NCBI GenBank assembly: GCA_025449115.1
Contig: JAHLKC010000024.1
Span: 62,001-126,000 of the forward strand
DNA length: 64,000 nt
Reading direction: 5' to 3'
Origin: Chytridium lagenaria
Lineage: Eukaryota; Chytridiomycota; Chytridiomycetes; Chytridiales; Chytridiaceae
The translations under genes and the position numbers were made by a program. Positions 10,028 through 20,330 of the stretch are shown one piece after another; position 1 is the stretch's first letter, and each line of letters starts with the position of its first letter. The notes below the pieces were generated by a model. That model did no database searches and was not told the DNA's origin. It was given only the letters and a program-made list of their open reading frames with translations.

Positions 10028-10135
10028 CTCACCTGGAACATGCTGCTGAAATCCTGGTGACGTATAAGCCTTGGCTGCCATAGCCCCCGGGTAAGTAGCT
10101 AATAAGAGAATTCCAGCGTTGATTTTTCGACTCAT
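10028..10135 (-). CDS. Possible first exon of a small secreted protein
   Basis: The ATG at 10135 opens MSRKINAGILLLATYPGA, a short hydrophobic N-terminus, and runs to a good donor (G|GTGAGA at about 10032). No downstream exon in a compatible frame was found. It does not splice in frame to the gene at 9117-9743. Speculative. Confidence 0.2.
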
Positions 10136-11332
10136 GTTATCAGCCTAGATACAGGGGTAAGAATGTTTATGAAATGTTAAACTGCACTTACCGTTTGAAC
10201 GAGATGCTCCCAATGCCGTCGAAAAAAGGAATTCGTCATTGATCTAGTTTGTGCAGGGCAGTTCACATTGGGAAATGCGTTTCTTCGGTTGTTGGACTGC
10301 TTCACACTTACTTAAACAAAAAGGGTGAGCTATTGTTTGCCATATTCAAGTTAATGTACCATCCTGTATAACTTGGCCACTTCTAATTTTGTATGCACCT
10401 TCAATGGGAAGAGGAAGAGGAACAGGAAGAGGAGGAGGAGGAGAAGCCGCCGGAAGAGAGTCTGAATGGGATCTGTTACGGCTTTGATTTGTATGTTGGT
10501 AGTTTGCTGATTGTTCACGTTGTCCTTATAAGTTCAGAGTTGTCAACAATATACCAGCATTGAACTCACTGTTTTCATTTGAAGTGTCTCCCCGTGCGGC
10601 GGTACTTCTATCAACCCATTCGAACATATCTTCGTGAGAGTCTTTGACTACGATTCGAGTCTTCATTCAACGCATCAACCTCCATCATCTCCTCAATCTG
10701 AGTTGGCTCATCATCATCGTCACTGTAAGTTTGGCTCCTCAGGGCTTCCCGAGCCATCATAATCTATAGATTGTGGTGTATAAAGATCAAAGTTAATAAC
10801 GTTCAAAGGCTTATTATTCAATGTATTCTGTATTCACCAATCATCATATGTGTTCTGCAGTTGTTGCCGTTGAACTTCACCGTTCTTATCCATATTCTTT
10901 GAGTCCAAAAAAAATTTGTTGTCAATGCGTCAAGCATGTTAATACAACTGTTTATTGTTAAATACCCTCTATGTCTTTGCATAGCATTTATAAACGTTCG
11001 GCTTGTTGGCCTTATATTGTTTAGCTGCATGGTGAATATGTACCAAAATAAACCGTATCTGTTTGAAAAAAAAGTAGAAAATCATGGTATACGCTTGTAT
11101 GCTGTGGTTTACGTAGAGTTCAGTGGGTTGGCTGGTTAGGGAATAACTCACAGCAAACATGCGAATTATGTTACATTAAAAGTATGCAATGGTATGCCAT
11201 AATATTTAACGGTATGTAATGGTATGCAATTTATACGCTGATAGATGCTTGTGCTCAACGGATTTATTTGAAGTCCAACAGCAAATATCCGTATGACTGC
11301 TACAGTAACACTAAAGAAAATCGTTGCAAAAA
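10136..11332. other. Intergenic, no supported gene
   Basis: Contains a GAA/GAGGAG purine tract (about 10395-10445) and repeated GGTATGC/GTATAC motifs (11080-11230) like those in the module at 8178-9970. Short open frames lack recognisable similarity. Confidence 0.4.
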
Positions 11333-11754
11333 ATGTATTGCCCATGTTGTGACGAAGAGGTGGAGTCCATCACAACAGCAAGGCATTTGGAGGACCACTT
11401 GCGCAGTACTAGCGCCAATGGGCATGCAATGCGTGGTCCTATCATTACCATGATGATGAGACTGGATTCCTCGGCATCCGTATACCAGGGTCTGGCCTCG
11501 ATACTTGGCGGTTCCCACGCCACCATTCAGCAACCTCAACGAAGTACAGCAACAGAAAAACGCGGTGCGAAGGGCCACTATCATTTGCAAACGGTCACAG
11601 CAACCCGAAAGTAAGTTAGCTATGATGTTAAATTCTTATTATGGTAAAAGTATATTAGGAGTCACAACGCGATTATATCGCCTGACTGAGGCGGAGAAGA
11701 AAGCCATGGATGTGCTACTCACGGAGAAAGTCAGGATTGCAGCATTGATGGACT
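11333..11754 (+). pseudogene. Zinc-finger gene fragment cut by LTR
   Basis: The ATG at 11333 begins MYCPCCDEEVESITTARH, followed by LEDH. This is a C2H2-like pattern C-x2-C-x11-H-x3-H at the extreme N-terminus. A GTAAGT donor near 11610 and a downstream exon-like stretch (LTEAEKKAMDVLLTEKV) suggest a spliced gene. It stops where LTR-1 sequence begins at 11755. An N-terminal zinc finger of this sort occurs in some transposase genes, but no transposase core is visible, so the function is unknown. Confidence 0.35.
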
Positions 11755-11905
11755 CCCTTTGTGTTGTCTTTCCTCTTTACTTGTTCGTTTTGTTTGAGTA
11801 TTTAAAGACTTGTGTATTGAGTTGAAATAAATTAAGAACGTTGTTCGAGCAAAAGTGCGTTTAACTTTGTTTTAATTGAGCCCCGTGAACAACAAGTATT
11901 CAACA
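11755..11905 (+). mobile_element. LTR-1 fragment (3' 151 bp)
   Basis: Matches the 3' end of the Copia-1 LTR (CCTTTGTGTTGTCTTTCCTC .. GTGCGTTTAACTTTG .. GTATTCAACA). The 5' part is missing. Confidence 0.8.
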
Positions 11906-11947
11906 AACACAAATGGACAACTGCGACTCTGCTATCCCCAAACTCAA

Positions 11948-12310
11948 ATGGACACCATCCGCGACAACATCAACAAAATCATCAAAGGCCACCTCACCTC
12001 ATCCTTAGCTGCTGAACTCTTCACTCTAATTGAACTCTTTGTATTGCAACGCCGCAACAACAACAATCACATTTTAAACACATCAGAGGAAGAGGGGGAA
12101 CAGGAGAGGGTTGAAAGGAACTTTCTTCAAAGTGAGGATGATGGACAACGTGAATATGAAGGGGGGAAAGGGCACAAAGAGGACGGAAGGAGGGGATCCA
12201 TTAACAGTATTGAGCAAATTCCCTCCACTGCTCTGTCTCCATTCACAGCAACTGCTACTCCTACAACGTTGACTAGCAAGCCCGGCGCCAAAGGGATAAA
12301 GATGTTATAA
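11948..12310 (+). CDS. Hypothetical protein fragment, possibly LINE 5' region
   Basis: From the ATG at 11948 the frame reads MDTIRDNINKIIKGHLTSSL and continues about 120 residues into a Glu/Gly-rich, low-complexity part. No family is recognised. It lies upstream of the LINE relic and downstream of an LTR fragment, so it may be the degenerate first part of the LINE. Confidence 0.2.
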   Translation: MDTIRDNINKIIKGHLTSSLAAELFTLIELFVLQRRNNNNHILNTSEEEGEQERVERNFLQSEDDGQREYEGGKGHKEDGRRGSINSIEQIPSTALSPFTATATPTTLTSKPGAKGIKML

Positions 12311-12752
12311 CAAGTGTGAGGGAGAAGAAGAAAAGAGGAGGTGACAACGATTTGCCAGAGCGCAACAGGTTAGCAGACAAGACCAGTGGTGAGGATAAAC
12401 TTAAGCTCACTGTTACCTTTGGCAAAGCTCTGGCTCGTGATGTTCGCAGCAAGTCAACCCTCACTGAGTCTGCAAGAAACTTTTGCAATCTCTCAATTAC
12501 TCCTATTCAAGTGCCTCACAGATCACTGCAATGGTGACCGTACACTATGTCTTCAAAAGTGGGGAAACTGTGGGCCCTCCAGCTTCCGAAAGCTTCGCTG
12601 TGATGGCAAGGAAGCTCACTTCGGGGTAAAGAGGGCAGAGGGTGGCAGTGGAGCGCCATCTGGGTGGTCAGGGAAGGATGTGCTGGGGGTGATGGATGGC
12701 AATGGTGTGGGGCGACGAGAAGAATAGGGTGCCACCCACTTCACCAAATAGT

Positions 12753-12979
12753 GGTAGAGTTATAACTAAACTGGCATAAAGAAAATTAACCAGTTAAGGG
12801 AAGTAAATCAAAGTAGGGAAATCAAATGGGTCCAGAAAGTAAATAAGAAGTCCGGTGGGCGCGTTCGCCCTCAGCTTGATGACGTGTGAATTCCAGAGCA
12901 CTCTAGTATTGCGCTAGGCGCCGCGGACTAATGGTGCGAGTAATCCTGACGCGTCCTTGTGAGTCAAGTGAGCGAAACC
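12753..12979 (-). mobile_element. LTR-1 fragment (5' half), reversed
   Basis: About 227 bp matching the solo LTR at 22610-22878 in the same orientation (GGTAGAGTT..CTAAACTGGCATAAAG .. AGAGCACTCTAGT .. GCGCTAGGCGCC .. AGTCAAGTGAGCGAAACC). It lacks the terminal CAACA on the right and the 3' half on the left. Confidence 0.8.
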
Positions 12980-13163
12980 GTCAACAAGCTGATGAACTTC
13001 TTAACAAGCCTCAAGTCGCCGCCAAGATAATGTCTTGTCACCTATCTCGCCATCAGCGCACCAGCTTTGGGCTGGATCCTGCCAAGCTACCTGAGTACAC
13101 CAACCACTTCACTTCAAGACAACCTTTGGAGCCGCGCCTACTGGAACCGCCATTCCTGACGAC
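12980..13163 (+). pseudogene. LINE relic, segment 1
   Basis: Open frame NRQQADELLNKPQVAAKI .. LPEYTNHFTSRQPLEP, which reads on after the next LTR into the RT segment. This is consistent with the region upstream of the reverse transcriptase in a non-LTR retrotransposon. It is bordered by LTR fragments on both sides. Confidence 0.5.
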
Positions 13164-13554
13164 TGTTGGGTTCATCTGTCTAGTTTGTTTTACTTACCCG
13201 CATTCTTTATTTCACTAAGTTCATTTATGCCCCCGCACTATTTCCTGCCTTAATTTCTGAGTTTAAATTTTTTTTATTCATTCCGCTGCTCATGCGATTT
13301 AAGTCAGCGTCAATCCCCGCACGTTAATCCCCGCACGTTATTTGGCTAAGTAACTTTACATGTTTGTTTGTGACAATGAGGGATGAACAGGTCATGAGAC
13401 CTTGTTAGCTTGGAGTGCCATCCTCATACTTACCTGTAGTGTTTTTCAGAAGCTTTTAACAATAATTTAGGTTGTTATCAGTATTATTCAATAATTACCT
13501 CCGGAGACCTTGTCACCAATTTACATTCGTTATTATAACTTTGTTAGTTATTCA
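13164..13554 (+). mobile_element. Diverged LTR-2-like solo LTR
   Basis: Begins TGTTGGGTTCATCTGTC and aligns, with many differences, to the LTR at 13732 (..TACCCGCATTCTTTATTTC..CTAAGTTCATTTATGCCCCC). Older or a different subfamily. The right edge is placed where the LINE frame resumes. No clean target duplication is visible. Confidence 0.55.
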
Positions 13555-13726
13555 GGTGATGATGAGATCTTGGTGAGATGCTCTCACGGGCTATCCCTGT
13601 CGTTAAAGATCACCTGGGGCATTCTCTTCAATCTGTTGGCGGTCTACAACTGTGTTCTTTCCTCCTGGTTGGTCGCCAACGTGGCTCTGGTCTTCAAGAA
13701 CAAGGGCAGTAGCCAGGAGGTTGTTG
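13555..13726 (+). pseudogene. LINE relic, segment 2 (RT start)
   Basis: Reads ITWGILFNLLAVYNC, VLSSWLVANVALVFKNKG, then SQEV. This is the LINE reverse-transcriptase region before the YRPISL motif (typically LFN..SW..A.V.PI.KKG). It is interrupted within the codons of QEVANY by the solo LTR at 13732. Confidence 0.7.
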
Positions 13727-14124
13727 GTTTATTCATCTTTCTATTTTGTTTTTCTCACCCACATTCGTTATTTTGTCTAAGTTATTTTTCCCCCGAACTT
13801 AATTTGTTTACGCGTTAATTTAAGTTTTGATTTGATCCGTTTTATCGAGCTCCTCATTCCATTTGAGGATGCGTTAATTCCTTAACTTTATTACTTTATG
13901 TTTAGTTAATGATACGTAATTGGAGGGATATACGGGTCATGAGTTCTGGTGTAAATCCCCATCTTCTACATGTATTGCGAAAAGTAGTTAGAATCAATAT
14001 ATGGAAGTTTCGTAGTTATTAGCTCCCGTCACCGCTGGAGACTCCATCATCACTTTATAGTTTAATTCACTTTATTAATTCATTATATTTAATTACATTT
14101 GAGCCCCGTAACCCCTACAGAGGT
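13727..14124 (+). mobile_element. Solo LTR-2 with GAGGT target duplication
   Basis: The LTR occupies 13732-14119 (TGTTGG..CCCCTACA) and is flanked by GAGGT at 13727-13731 and 14120-14124. Removing the LTR and one GAGGT rejoins the LINE frame as ..SQEV|ANYRLISL.. The structure is a recombined solo LTR of the Copia-2 family. Confidence 0.92.
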
Positions 14125-14735
14125 CGCCAACTATCGCCTGATCTCTCTCATTTTTGTCATCCGCAAATGGTTTGAAGCTGTTCTGAGGCCTGTCATGCAC
14201 ACGAGGATCCAACCTTACCGTGACATTGCCCAGGGCAGCTTCCGCAGCCAGCGCTCCTGCCTTGATCAAGTCTTCAATTTGCATGAAATCATTCAACACA
14301 ACTCTGGACTCATGACACTTTACCTGGACATCAAAGGCTGCTTACGATACCGTAGACCGCCGCCTGCTCTGGTCTCGGTTCGCCCATTTACCCGCATCAC
14401 CGGTGACTCCCTGGGAGCGAAGCCTTTGATGTGGACACGTCGCAGTCTCTCTGCTCTCCACCTCCTTTGTAATACAGTCCCCATGTCCTCGTGCAATCAC
14501 ACTTTAAATGCCTCCTTCTTTATCCGCTTTCATCAAACCAACAACGCTTGCCACTTGGCCGGGCGTATCTACTGCTTTTCGCGTGCTAATGTTGCCACCC
14601 ATTCCTTCGTTCGCCGGTCAATCCTCCACTTATGCTTCTGCAACCCTCTTTGGCCCTCTGTTGCCGCACTTCTTCAAATATTGTTTTTTTAACCTTCTTC
14701 ATCCTGTTTATTGCAATTCAAGGTGTCAGCCAACC
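14120..14735 (+). pseudogene. LINE relic, segment 3 (RT core)
   Basis: ANYRLISLIFVIRKWFEAVL, then QGSFRSQRSCLDQVFNLHEI and LDIK; a one-base shift then gives AAYDTVDRRLLW. These are RT motifs of non-LTR retrotransposons (YRPISL, QxGFR..RSC.DQ, LDIxxAYD). The catalytic FADD/YADD motif is not found. Sequence after about 14400 has stops in all plausible frames, so a deletion is likely. Copia-2 is inserted at the right end. Confidence 0.75.
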
Positions 14736-15137
14736 TGTAGGGGTTACGGGGCTCAATTGTATTAAATTTAATTATTAATAAAAGGAATTAAAACTATAAA
14801 GAATAGTGATGGAGTCTCCAGCGGTGACAGGGAGGTAATAACTACGAAACTTCCATATATTGATTCTAACTACTTTTCGCAATACATGTAGAAGATGGGG
14901 ATTTACACCAGAAACTCATGACCCGTATATCCCTCCATTACGTATCATTAACTAAACATAAAGTAATAAAGTTAAGGAATTAACGCATCCTCAAATGGAA
15001 TGAGGAGCTCGATAAAACGGATCAAATCAAAACTTAAATTAACGCGTAAACAAATTAAGTTCGGGGGAAAAATAACTTAGACAAAATAACGAATGTGGGT
15101 GAGAAAAAACAAAATAGAAAGATGAATAAACCCAACA
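14736..15137 (-). mobile_element. Copia-2 3' LTR
   Basis: 402 bp, reverse complement of the LTR at 13732-14119 and near-identical to 19559-19954. It differs from its partner by scattered substitutions and small indels, so insertion was not very recent. Confidence 0.9.
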
Positions 15138-15148
15138 TTCTCCCCCTC
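15138..15148 (-). other. Copia-2 polypurine tract
   Basis: On the minus strand GAGGGGGAGAA lies immediately before the TGTTGGG of the 3' LTR, as expected for the plus-strand DNA primer. Confidence 0.8.
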
Positions 15149-15194
15149 AGCTTTCTAACCTTGCAGTTTTAATCAACCACTTTAACCATCCCAA

Positions 15195-18100
15195 ACTTTG
15201 CTCGTATTCTTCAAACTTCGTTCGCGGCAAAAGCTTTCGTAAACAAGTCTGCAGGTTGCTCTTTTGTGTTCAGGTACTCTACGCGTATTTCTTCGCGTTA
15301 ACCCTATCTCGTATGACGTGGAACCTTCTATCCACGTGTCGCGAACTTTGCGATATTATCGGCGTGCTGGCGAGGGAATTTGCCGTAGTGTTGTCGCCGT
15401 AAATCACCGGAGGGTCATTAAACGTATAACCCAACTCCCCAGAAGTTGGCTAACCCATATCATATGTGACGATGCTTCACTAAGTGAAACATATTCAGCT
15501 TCTGCGGTAGACTGAGCCGTTGTTGCTTGTTTCTTCGTTCCCCACACCACAGCTCCCCCGTTCAAACGTGATCACAAAACCGCTCGTTGACTTCATGTCG
15601 TCTGGATCCGTTCCCATGTCGGCGTCTGCATATCCCACCAATTCCAGCTTGTCCTTTCTAGTATACTGAATTCCAATTGCTTCGTTTGCTGTAAGTATCC
15701 ACAAATTCGGTAAAGCGCATCCCAATGCGCTGGGTAAGGGTTCTCTTGAACCTAGCGCTCATTCCAAGCGCGAATGCTATATCAGGTCGAGTTCCAATCA
15801 TCGCATGCATTAAGGATCCAGTGTACTGTCGGTATCCTTGATTCTTTCTCGTTCGTTTTCATTATCTCCCCTTCCATGTTCTTCAGGAGTTTCTTCACGG
15901 GCGTCCATTGGGGTATAGTGTAAAAGAGTTTTTCGGGTAATTCCAGCTTTTGACCCATCGTTTCGATGTATCTCTGCTGGAACCCACAATCTTCCCTTTT
16001 ACACGATCATAGCGACATTGCCACCCCAGGACGTATCGAAAACTTGGTGCTCTTGTACCTCGGTAACGTCTCATGAATCGTTTTTTCTGAACGATCTAAT
16101 TCCTCCTTGCTCGTCGACGCTTCTATGATAATCATCAACGTACACTCCCTTCAAGGTGAGATCCTTGCCGTTTCGCTTGTAATAAAGACATGGATCCGCC
16201 GCTGAGCGAGTAAACTTCTCCTCGTCGACTTGGAACGTGTTTAAGTCGGTGTTGAAACACATTGGTGCTTGAACGAGTCCGTAGAGGCTCTTCATGCACA
16301 GGCACACCCAGTCTTCCCGTCCTTCAACGACGAATCCTTCAGGCTGTTCAATATATATCTCATGATCTTCCCAACTTCCCATTCAAGAACGCGGTCTTGA
16401 CGTCGTATTGTCGAATCTCCATGTTTTCTTGACAAGCGACCGCAAGCATCACTCTCAACGTTGCTTGCTTGATTACGGGTGCGAATTTCTCGTCATAGTC
16501 GATTCCTTGTTTCTGCGAGTAGCCTTTAGCAACAAATCTCGCTTTCCGTTTATCGAGATTTCCCAACTCATCTCGCTTTGTTTTGTACACCCATCCAGAT
16601 TTAATAATCTTTCTCCCTTTGGTCGGGGAACCAACCTCCATGTTCCATCTCAACTAAACTCTTCATTTCCTCCTCCATCGCTTTCCTCCACTCATCCTTC
16701 TCCTTCCTACCCATCGCTTCCTGGTAGGTCTTTGGTTCGTCGTCATCTTCTAATGATGCCGTGTTTGCTGATGGTCTAACCGTCCAAAACTCTCCAGGTT
16801 TCTTCTTACGTGATGACCTTCGAAGGGATGTTTCGTATGGCTCATCCAGGTCTTCACGGAAGTTTGGAACTCTTCTTCCACCAGATCGACGAACCGTAGG
16901 TGAGTGAGGTTCCTCTCTTTCTTCATCTTCATCGTCGTCGCGATCGGGTGTATGATAACTAACATTATCATCTTCTTCATCTTCAGAGTCTTCGTCGTTT
17001 ACCGCCGTATCAAGTTCACTTCCACCAGAGCTTGACGAGTCTGTAGAGTAATCCGGTAAGTCTAGGTCGTTTTTCCATTCTCCTCCCCTTCAAACTTTGA
17101 TTCTCCCTTCTCTGCTTCCGCCGCCATTACTCCCTCGTTAAAAATCACTGACTTGCTTCTAACCAACTTATTCGTTTGTAGATCCCAAAGGCGATAGCCC
17201 AGCGGCTCATACCCAACGAGAGCACACCGTCGTGCGTTAAAGTCTCCCTTCTTTCGTTGCTGCTTGGGTATCAAGACAAGTGCCAGGCAACCCCAACCAC
17301 GAAGTCTCGACAAGTCAGGTTTCACTCCAGCGAATCTCTCAAGCGGCGTTGCATCTTGTTCGTTCGTTCGGGTTGGTGATCGGTTAATGAGGTAAGCTGC
17401 AGCCATCACGGCTTCACCCCAAAAACGCGTTTCGAGTTTTGAAGAACTTAACATGCTTTTAGACCTCTCGTTCAAGGTCCTGTTCATCCGTTCGGCAACA
17501 CCGTTCTGTTGCGGTGTGTAAGGCATGGTGAACGTAAGTCGAATCCCATGCTCTAAGCACCAATCCTTCATTAGTTTGTTGTTGAATTCGCCGCCGTTGT
17601 CTGCCACGATTTCAATGAGTTCCTTTTGATTTTCTTCTCGGCTTCTTCTTTAAAACTTTTGATGACTTGAATGACTCATTCTTCTTCTTGCACAGGTAAA
17701 CGGTAACGTAGTTTGTCGCGCTGTCGACGATGGTGAGGAAGTAACGTGCGCCGCCATTTGACGCGGTCTTCATAGGTCCAACGATGTCGACGTGGATTTT
17801 CTCGAGAGGCTCCTTGGCTTTCAACTCGTCGGGTTTGTCAGGAAATGATGTCCTTGTCATTTTCCCATCAACACAACCCTCACACAGGTAAGTGTCTCTT
17901 CATTCGTCATCTTGACCCCTTCGCTACCTTCATTAACTTCTTCACTCCCTTCTTTCCTAGATGACCCATCCGCAAGTGCCACTGGTGCGGTGTCAGAGAC
18001 TTCTCGGCCTTTGCTGAGGCGGTGCTTGGCTTGAATTCGATGACTTGATCAAGGTAAATGAGATTCTCTTTGCTGCTGTAGGTGAACGTTGCAAGTGCTT

Positions 18101-19441
18101 GTGCTGACGGTTCTTTCTTTGGTTTAAGGTCGTATCCGTCGTCCTTCGGGAATATGTCAAGATCCTTCTTTCTCGCCATCCCAAGCGAGATCAGGTTCCG
18201 TCCGATGTTTGGTACGTATAAACGTTCTTGAGTATTAACGTTCCTGTTCTTTCACCGTTTCTAATCTTCACTTCACAGTCACCAACTCCACGGGATTCAA
18301 GATTGCTGTTGTTGTCGGCAGTGCTGATGTTGCACTGGATGGAGCGGTAGTTCGACAGGATGTTGCGCTGGAACGTCATGTGGTGAGTGGCTCCAGAGTC
18401 TAACATCCATCTGGTGTCTCTAGTCTGCGGACCGCCTTCCGAGCTCATGTTGACGGTAGGTACTGCTGCAACGAATACCACAGGATTTCCTCCGTTGTTG
18501 TTGTTCTGATTGTTGTTTTGGTTTGCCAGGTTTGCATTAGGTCCTCGATTCCAACCACCTCGGCCTCGACCTCCTCTTCCACGTCCTCCTCGACCACGGA
18601 AACCACCGCGACCTCTTCCTCGGTAAAAACCTCTTCCTGCAGCCGCAGGTTGAGCTTGGGTTCGTTGTCTCTTTCATTTCTGTTGTCGTTATTTCTTCTC
18701 GCGCTCCAACAGTCTCTTGCTAAGTGGCCTTTCTTTCCGCAATTGTAGCATTCTCGGTCCTCGCCGCCGCGGTGTCTTTGTTGTTGATTATTGTAGCGTC
18801 CCGCAGCGTGAGCCTGAGCGCCTTCGTTCTCTTCATTTTCTTTCTTTCTCTCTTTCAGTTTCGTTTCATGATCTAACAGCTTTCCAACGACATAGGCATA
18901 GTCAGCCTCGGCTTTGGGTTCGTTCTCGAGGAGATTGACTATGATGTCGTATGCTTCAGGGAGGGTCGTCAAGAGGATGGAGATGTGTTGCGGGGTTGCC
19001 GTGTCTTCCCCCGCTGCCTTCAGTTGCTGAATGGTTGACGAGACCTCCGCGATGTAAGTCTTTAAGTCGTCTTCTTCTTTCATCTTCAAGTTCGTGAGTT
19101 TGCGTCTAATCGCGTTTCTGTTCGTCTGAGCCTTTCTCTCATAGGTCTCGATTATTTTATCCCAGTCGCCTTTGCCGTGGATTCATCCTGTATCAACGGT
19201 AGATGATGTCGTGAACTCTTGATTCGATTCTTGCTTTTGCTTTCATGTCCAGGTCTTCTTCTTCTAACCTAGTCTTCTTTTCGGCATTTGTAGGCGTGTC
19301 AACGACTGCATAGGGCGTCCAGCCCTTCTCGACGATCTTCCAAAGGCCTTTGCCTTTCAAGTACCCGATCATGCGGTACTTCCAGATGTGGAACTGTGTC
19401 CCATCAAACATCACCGGTTTGTCGTCGTTCTCTTTCGTCAT
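15195..19441 (-). pseudogene. Copia-2 gag-pol, multiply frameshifted
   Basis: Gag starts at the ATG at 19441 (MTKENDDKPVMFDGTQFHIW) and carries a zinc knuckle CYNCGKKGHLARDC (about 18740). Then follow protease WMLDSGATHHM with intact Asp (about 18395), the pre-integrase HQWHLRMGHLGKKG, integrase HVDIVGPM, ADNGGEF and PQQNGVAERMNR, RT with RQYDVKTAFLNG and VYVDD, and RNase H (VGYADADMGTDP), ending near LNTKEQPADLFTKAF. At least six frame changes fall between these blocks. The order and spacing are complete, so the element is full length but not translatable as given. Confidence 0.88.
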
Positions 19442-19547
19442 CTTCTCGTGTTGACAGCTTGCTTTCTTTCTTGGGATGAATGCTCTTTTCTCTTTTACTC
19501 TTCGGCCCTCAAATGGATCGATTCACTCCTCCTTCCAACCAGGTGAA

Positions 19548-19556
19548 GTGCTACCA
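19548..19556 (-). other. Copia-2 primer-binding site
   Basis: On the minus strand, CCCCTACA (LTR end), AG, then TGGTAGCAC: the same nine bases as in Copia-1. Confidence 0.75.
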
Positions 19557-19558
19557 CT

Positions 19559-19954
19559 TGTAGGGGTTACGGGGCTCAATTGTAATTAAATTATAATTAT
19601 TAAAAAGGAATTAAACTATAAAGAATGATGGAGTCTCCAGCGGTGACAGGGAGGTAATACTACGAAACTTCCATATATTAATGTTAACTACTTTTCGCAA
19701 TACATGTAGAGGGTGGGGATTTACACCAGAACTCATGACCCGTAAATCCCTCCAATTACGTATCATAAATAAAACATAAAGTAATAAGGTTAAAGGGATT
19801 AACGCTTCCTCAAATGGAATGAGGAGCTCAATAAACTGATCAAACTCAAAACTTAAAATAACGCGTAAACAAACAGGTTCGGGGGAAAAATAACTTAGAC
19901 AAAATAACGAATGTGGGTGAGAAAAACAAAATAGAAAGATGAATAAACCCAACA
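19559..19954 (-). mobile_element. Copia-2 5' LTR
   Basis: 396 bp, TGTTGGGTTTATTC .. CCCCTACA in element orientation. Five extra bases (AACCC, 19955-19959) separate its outer end from the target-site copy CAACC. Confidence 0.9.
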
Positions 19955-19959
19955 AACCC

Positions 19960-20330
19960 CAACCCCGTGGTTCAGCACACCGCCTCCCCTCCGCCTTCTT
20001 CAGCACCGCCCATCGTGCCGCCTTGACTACTCTTTGTGAGGATGGGTCTCGTGTAGGCCGTGTCTTTCCTGTTCTGGCCCGTGTGCGGCGTCGCCACCTT
20101 CTGGCGTCTGGATCTACCCTTCACCACCACCATTTTGATGCTCTCGCCAACTTGATGCTGGGACGCGTTGCCTATCACCAACCCTGCCAAAATTGCGCTA
20201 ATGATGATGCCGAGGTTAGTCGAGACCATGCAGTTGTGTGTACCCAAGTCAACGTCCTCCTCAATGCCATTCCCACCCTTCCGCTCTCCGTGCCTTAAGC
20301 AACTGGCTCCAGTGTTCTAAATGTCCTCCT
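19960..20330 (+). pseudogene. LINE relic, segment 4 (C-terminus)
   Basis: Continues the LINE after Copia-2: ..QPRGSAHRLPSAFFSTAHRA.., LANLMLGRVAYHQ, then PCQNC and SRDHAVVC. The last part makes a C-x2-C-x10-H-x3-C knuckle like that near the C-terminus of LINE ORF2 proteins. The central RT domain between this and segment 3 is missing. Confidence 0.5.

Larger units (their letters stand above)
14736..19954 (-). mobile_element. Full-length Ty1/copia element Copia-2
   Basis: Minus-strand element with two LTRs (19559-19954 and 14736-15137), a primer site (19548-19556), gag, protease, integrase, RT, RNase H and a polypurine tract. Termini are TGTTGGG..CCCCTACA in element orientation. It is inserted into the LINE relic. 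CAACC occurs directly at the left edge (14731-14735) and, after five extra bases, on the right (19960-19964). The coding frame is broken in many places. Confidence 0.93.

Noticed and set aside
12931..13218. Open frame starting MVRVILTRPCESSERN (also at 22825)
   Set aside because: The shared start is antisense LTR-1 sequence present in both copies; only the downstream parts are coding relics of a LINE and a helicase.
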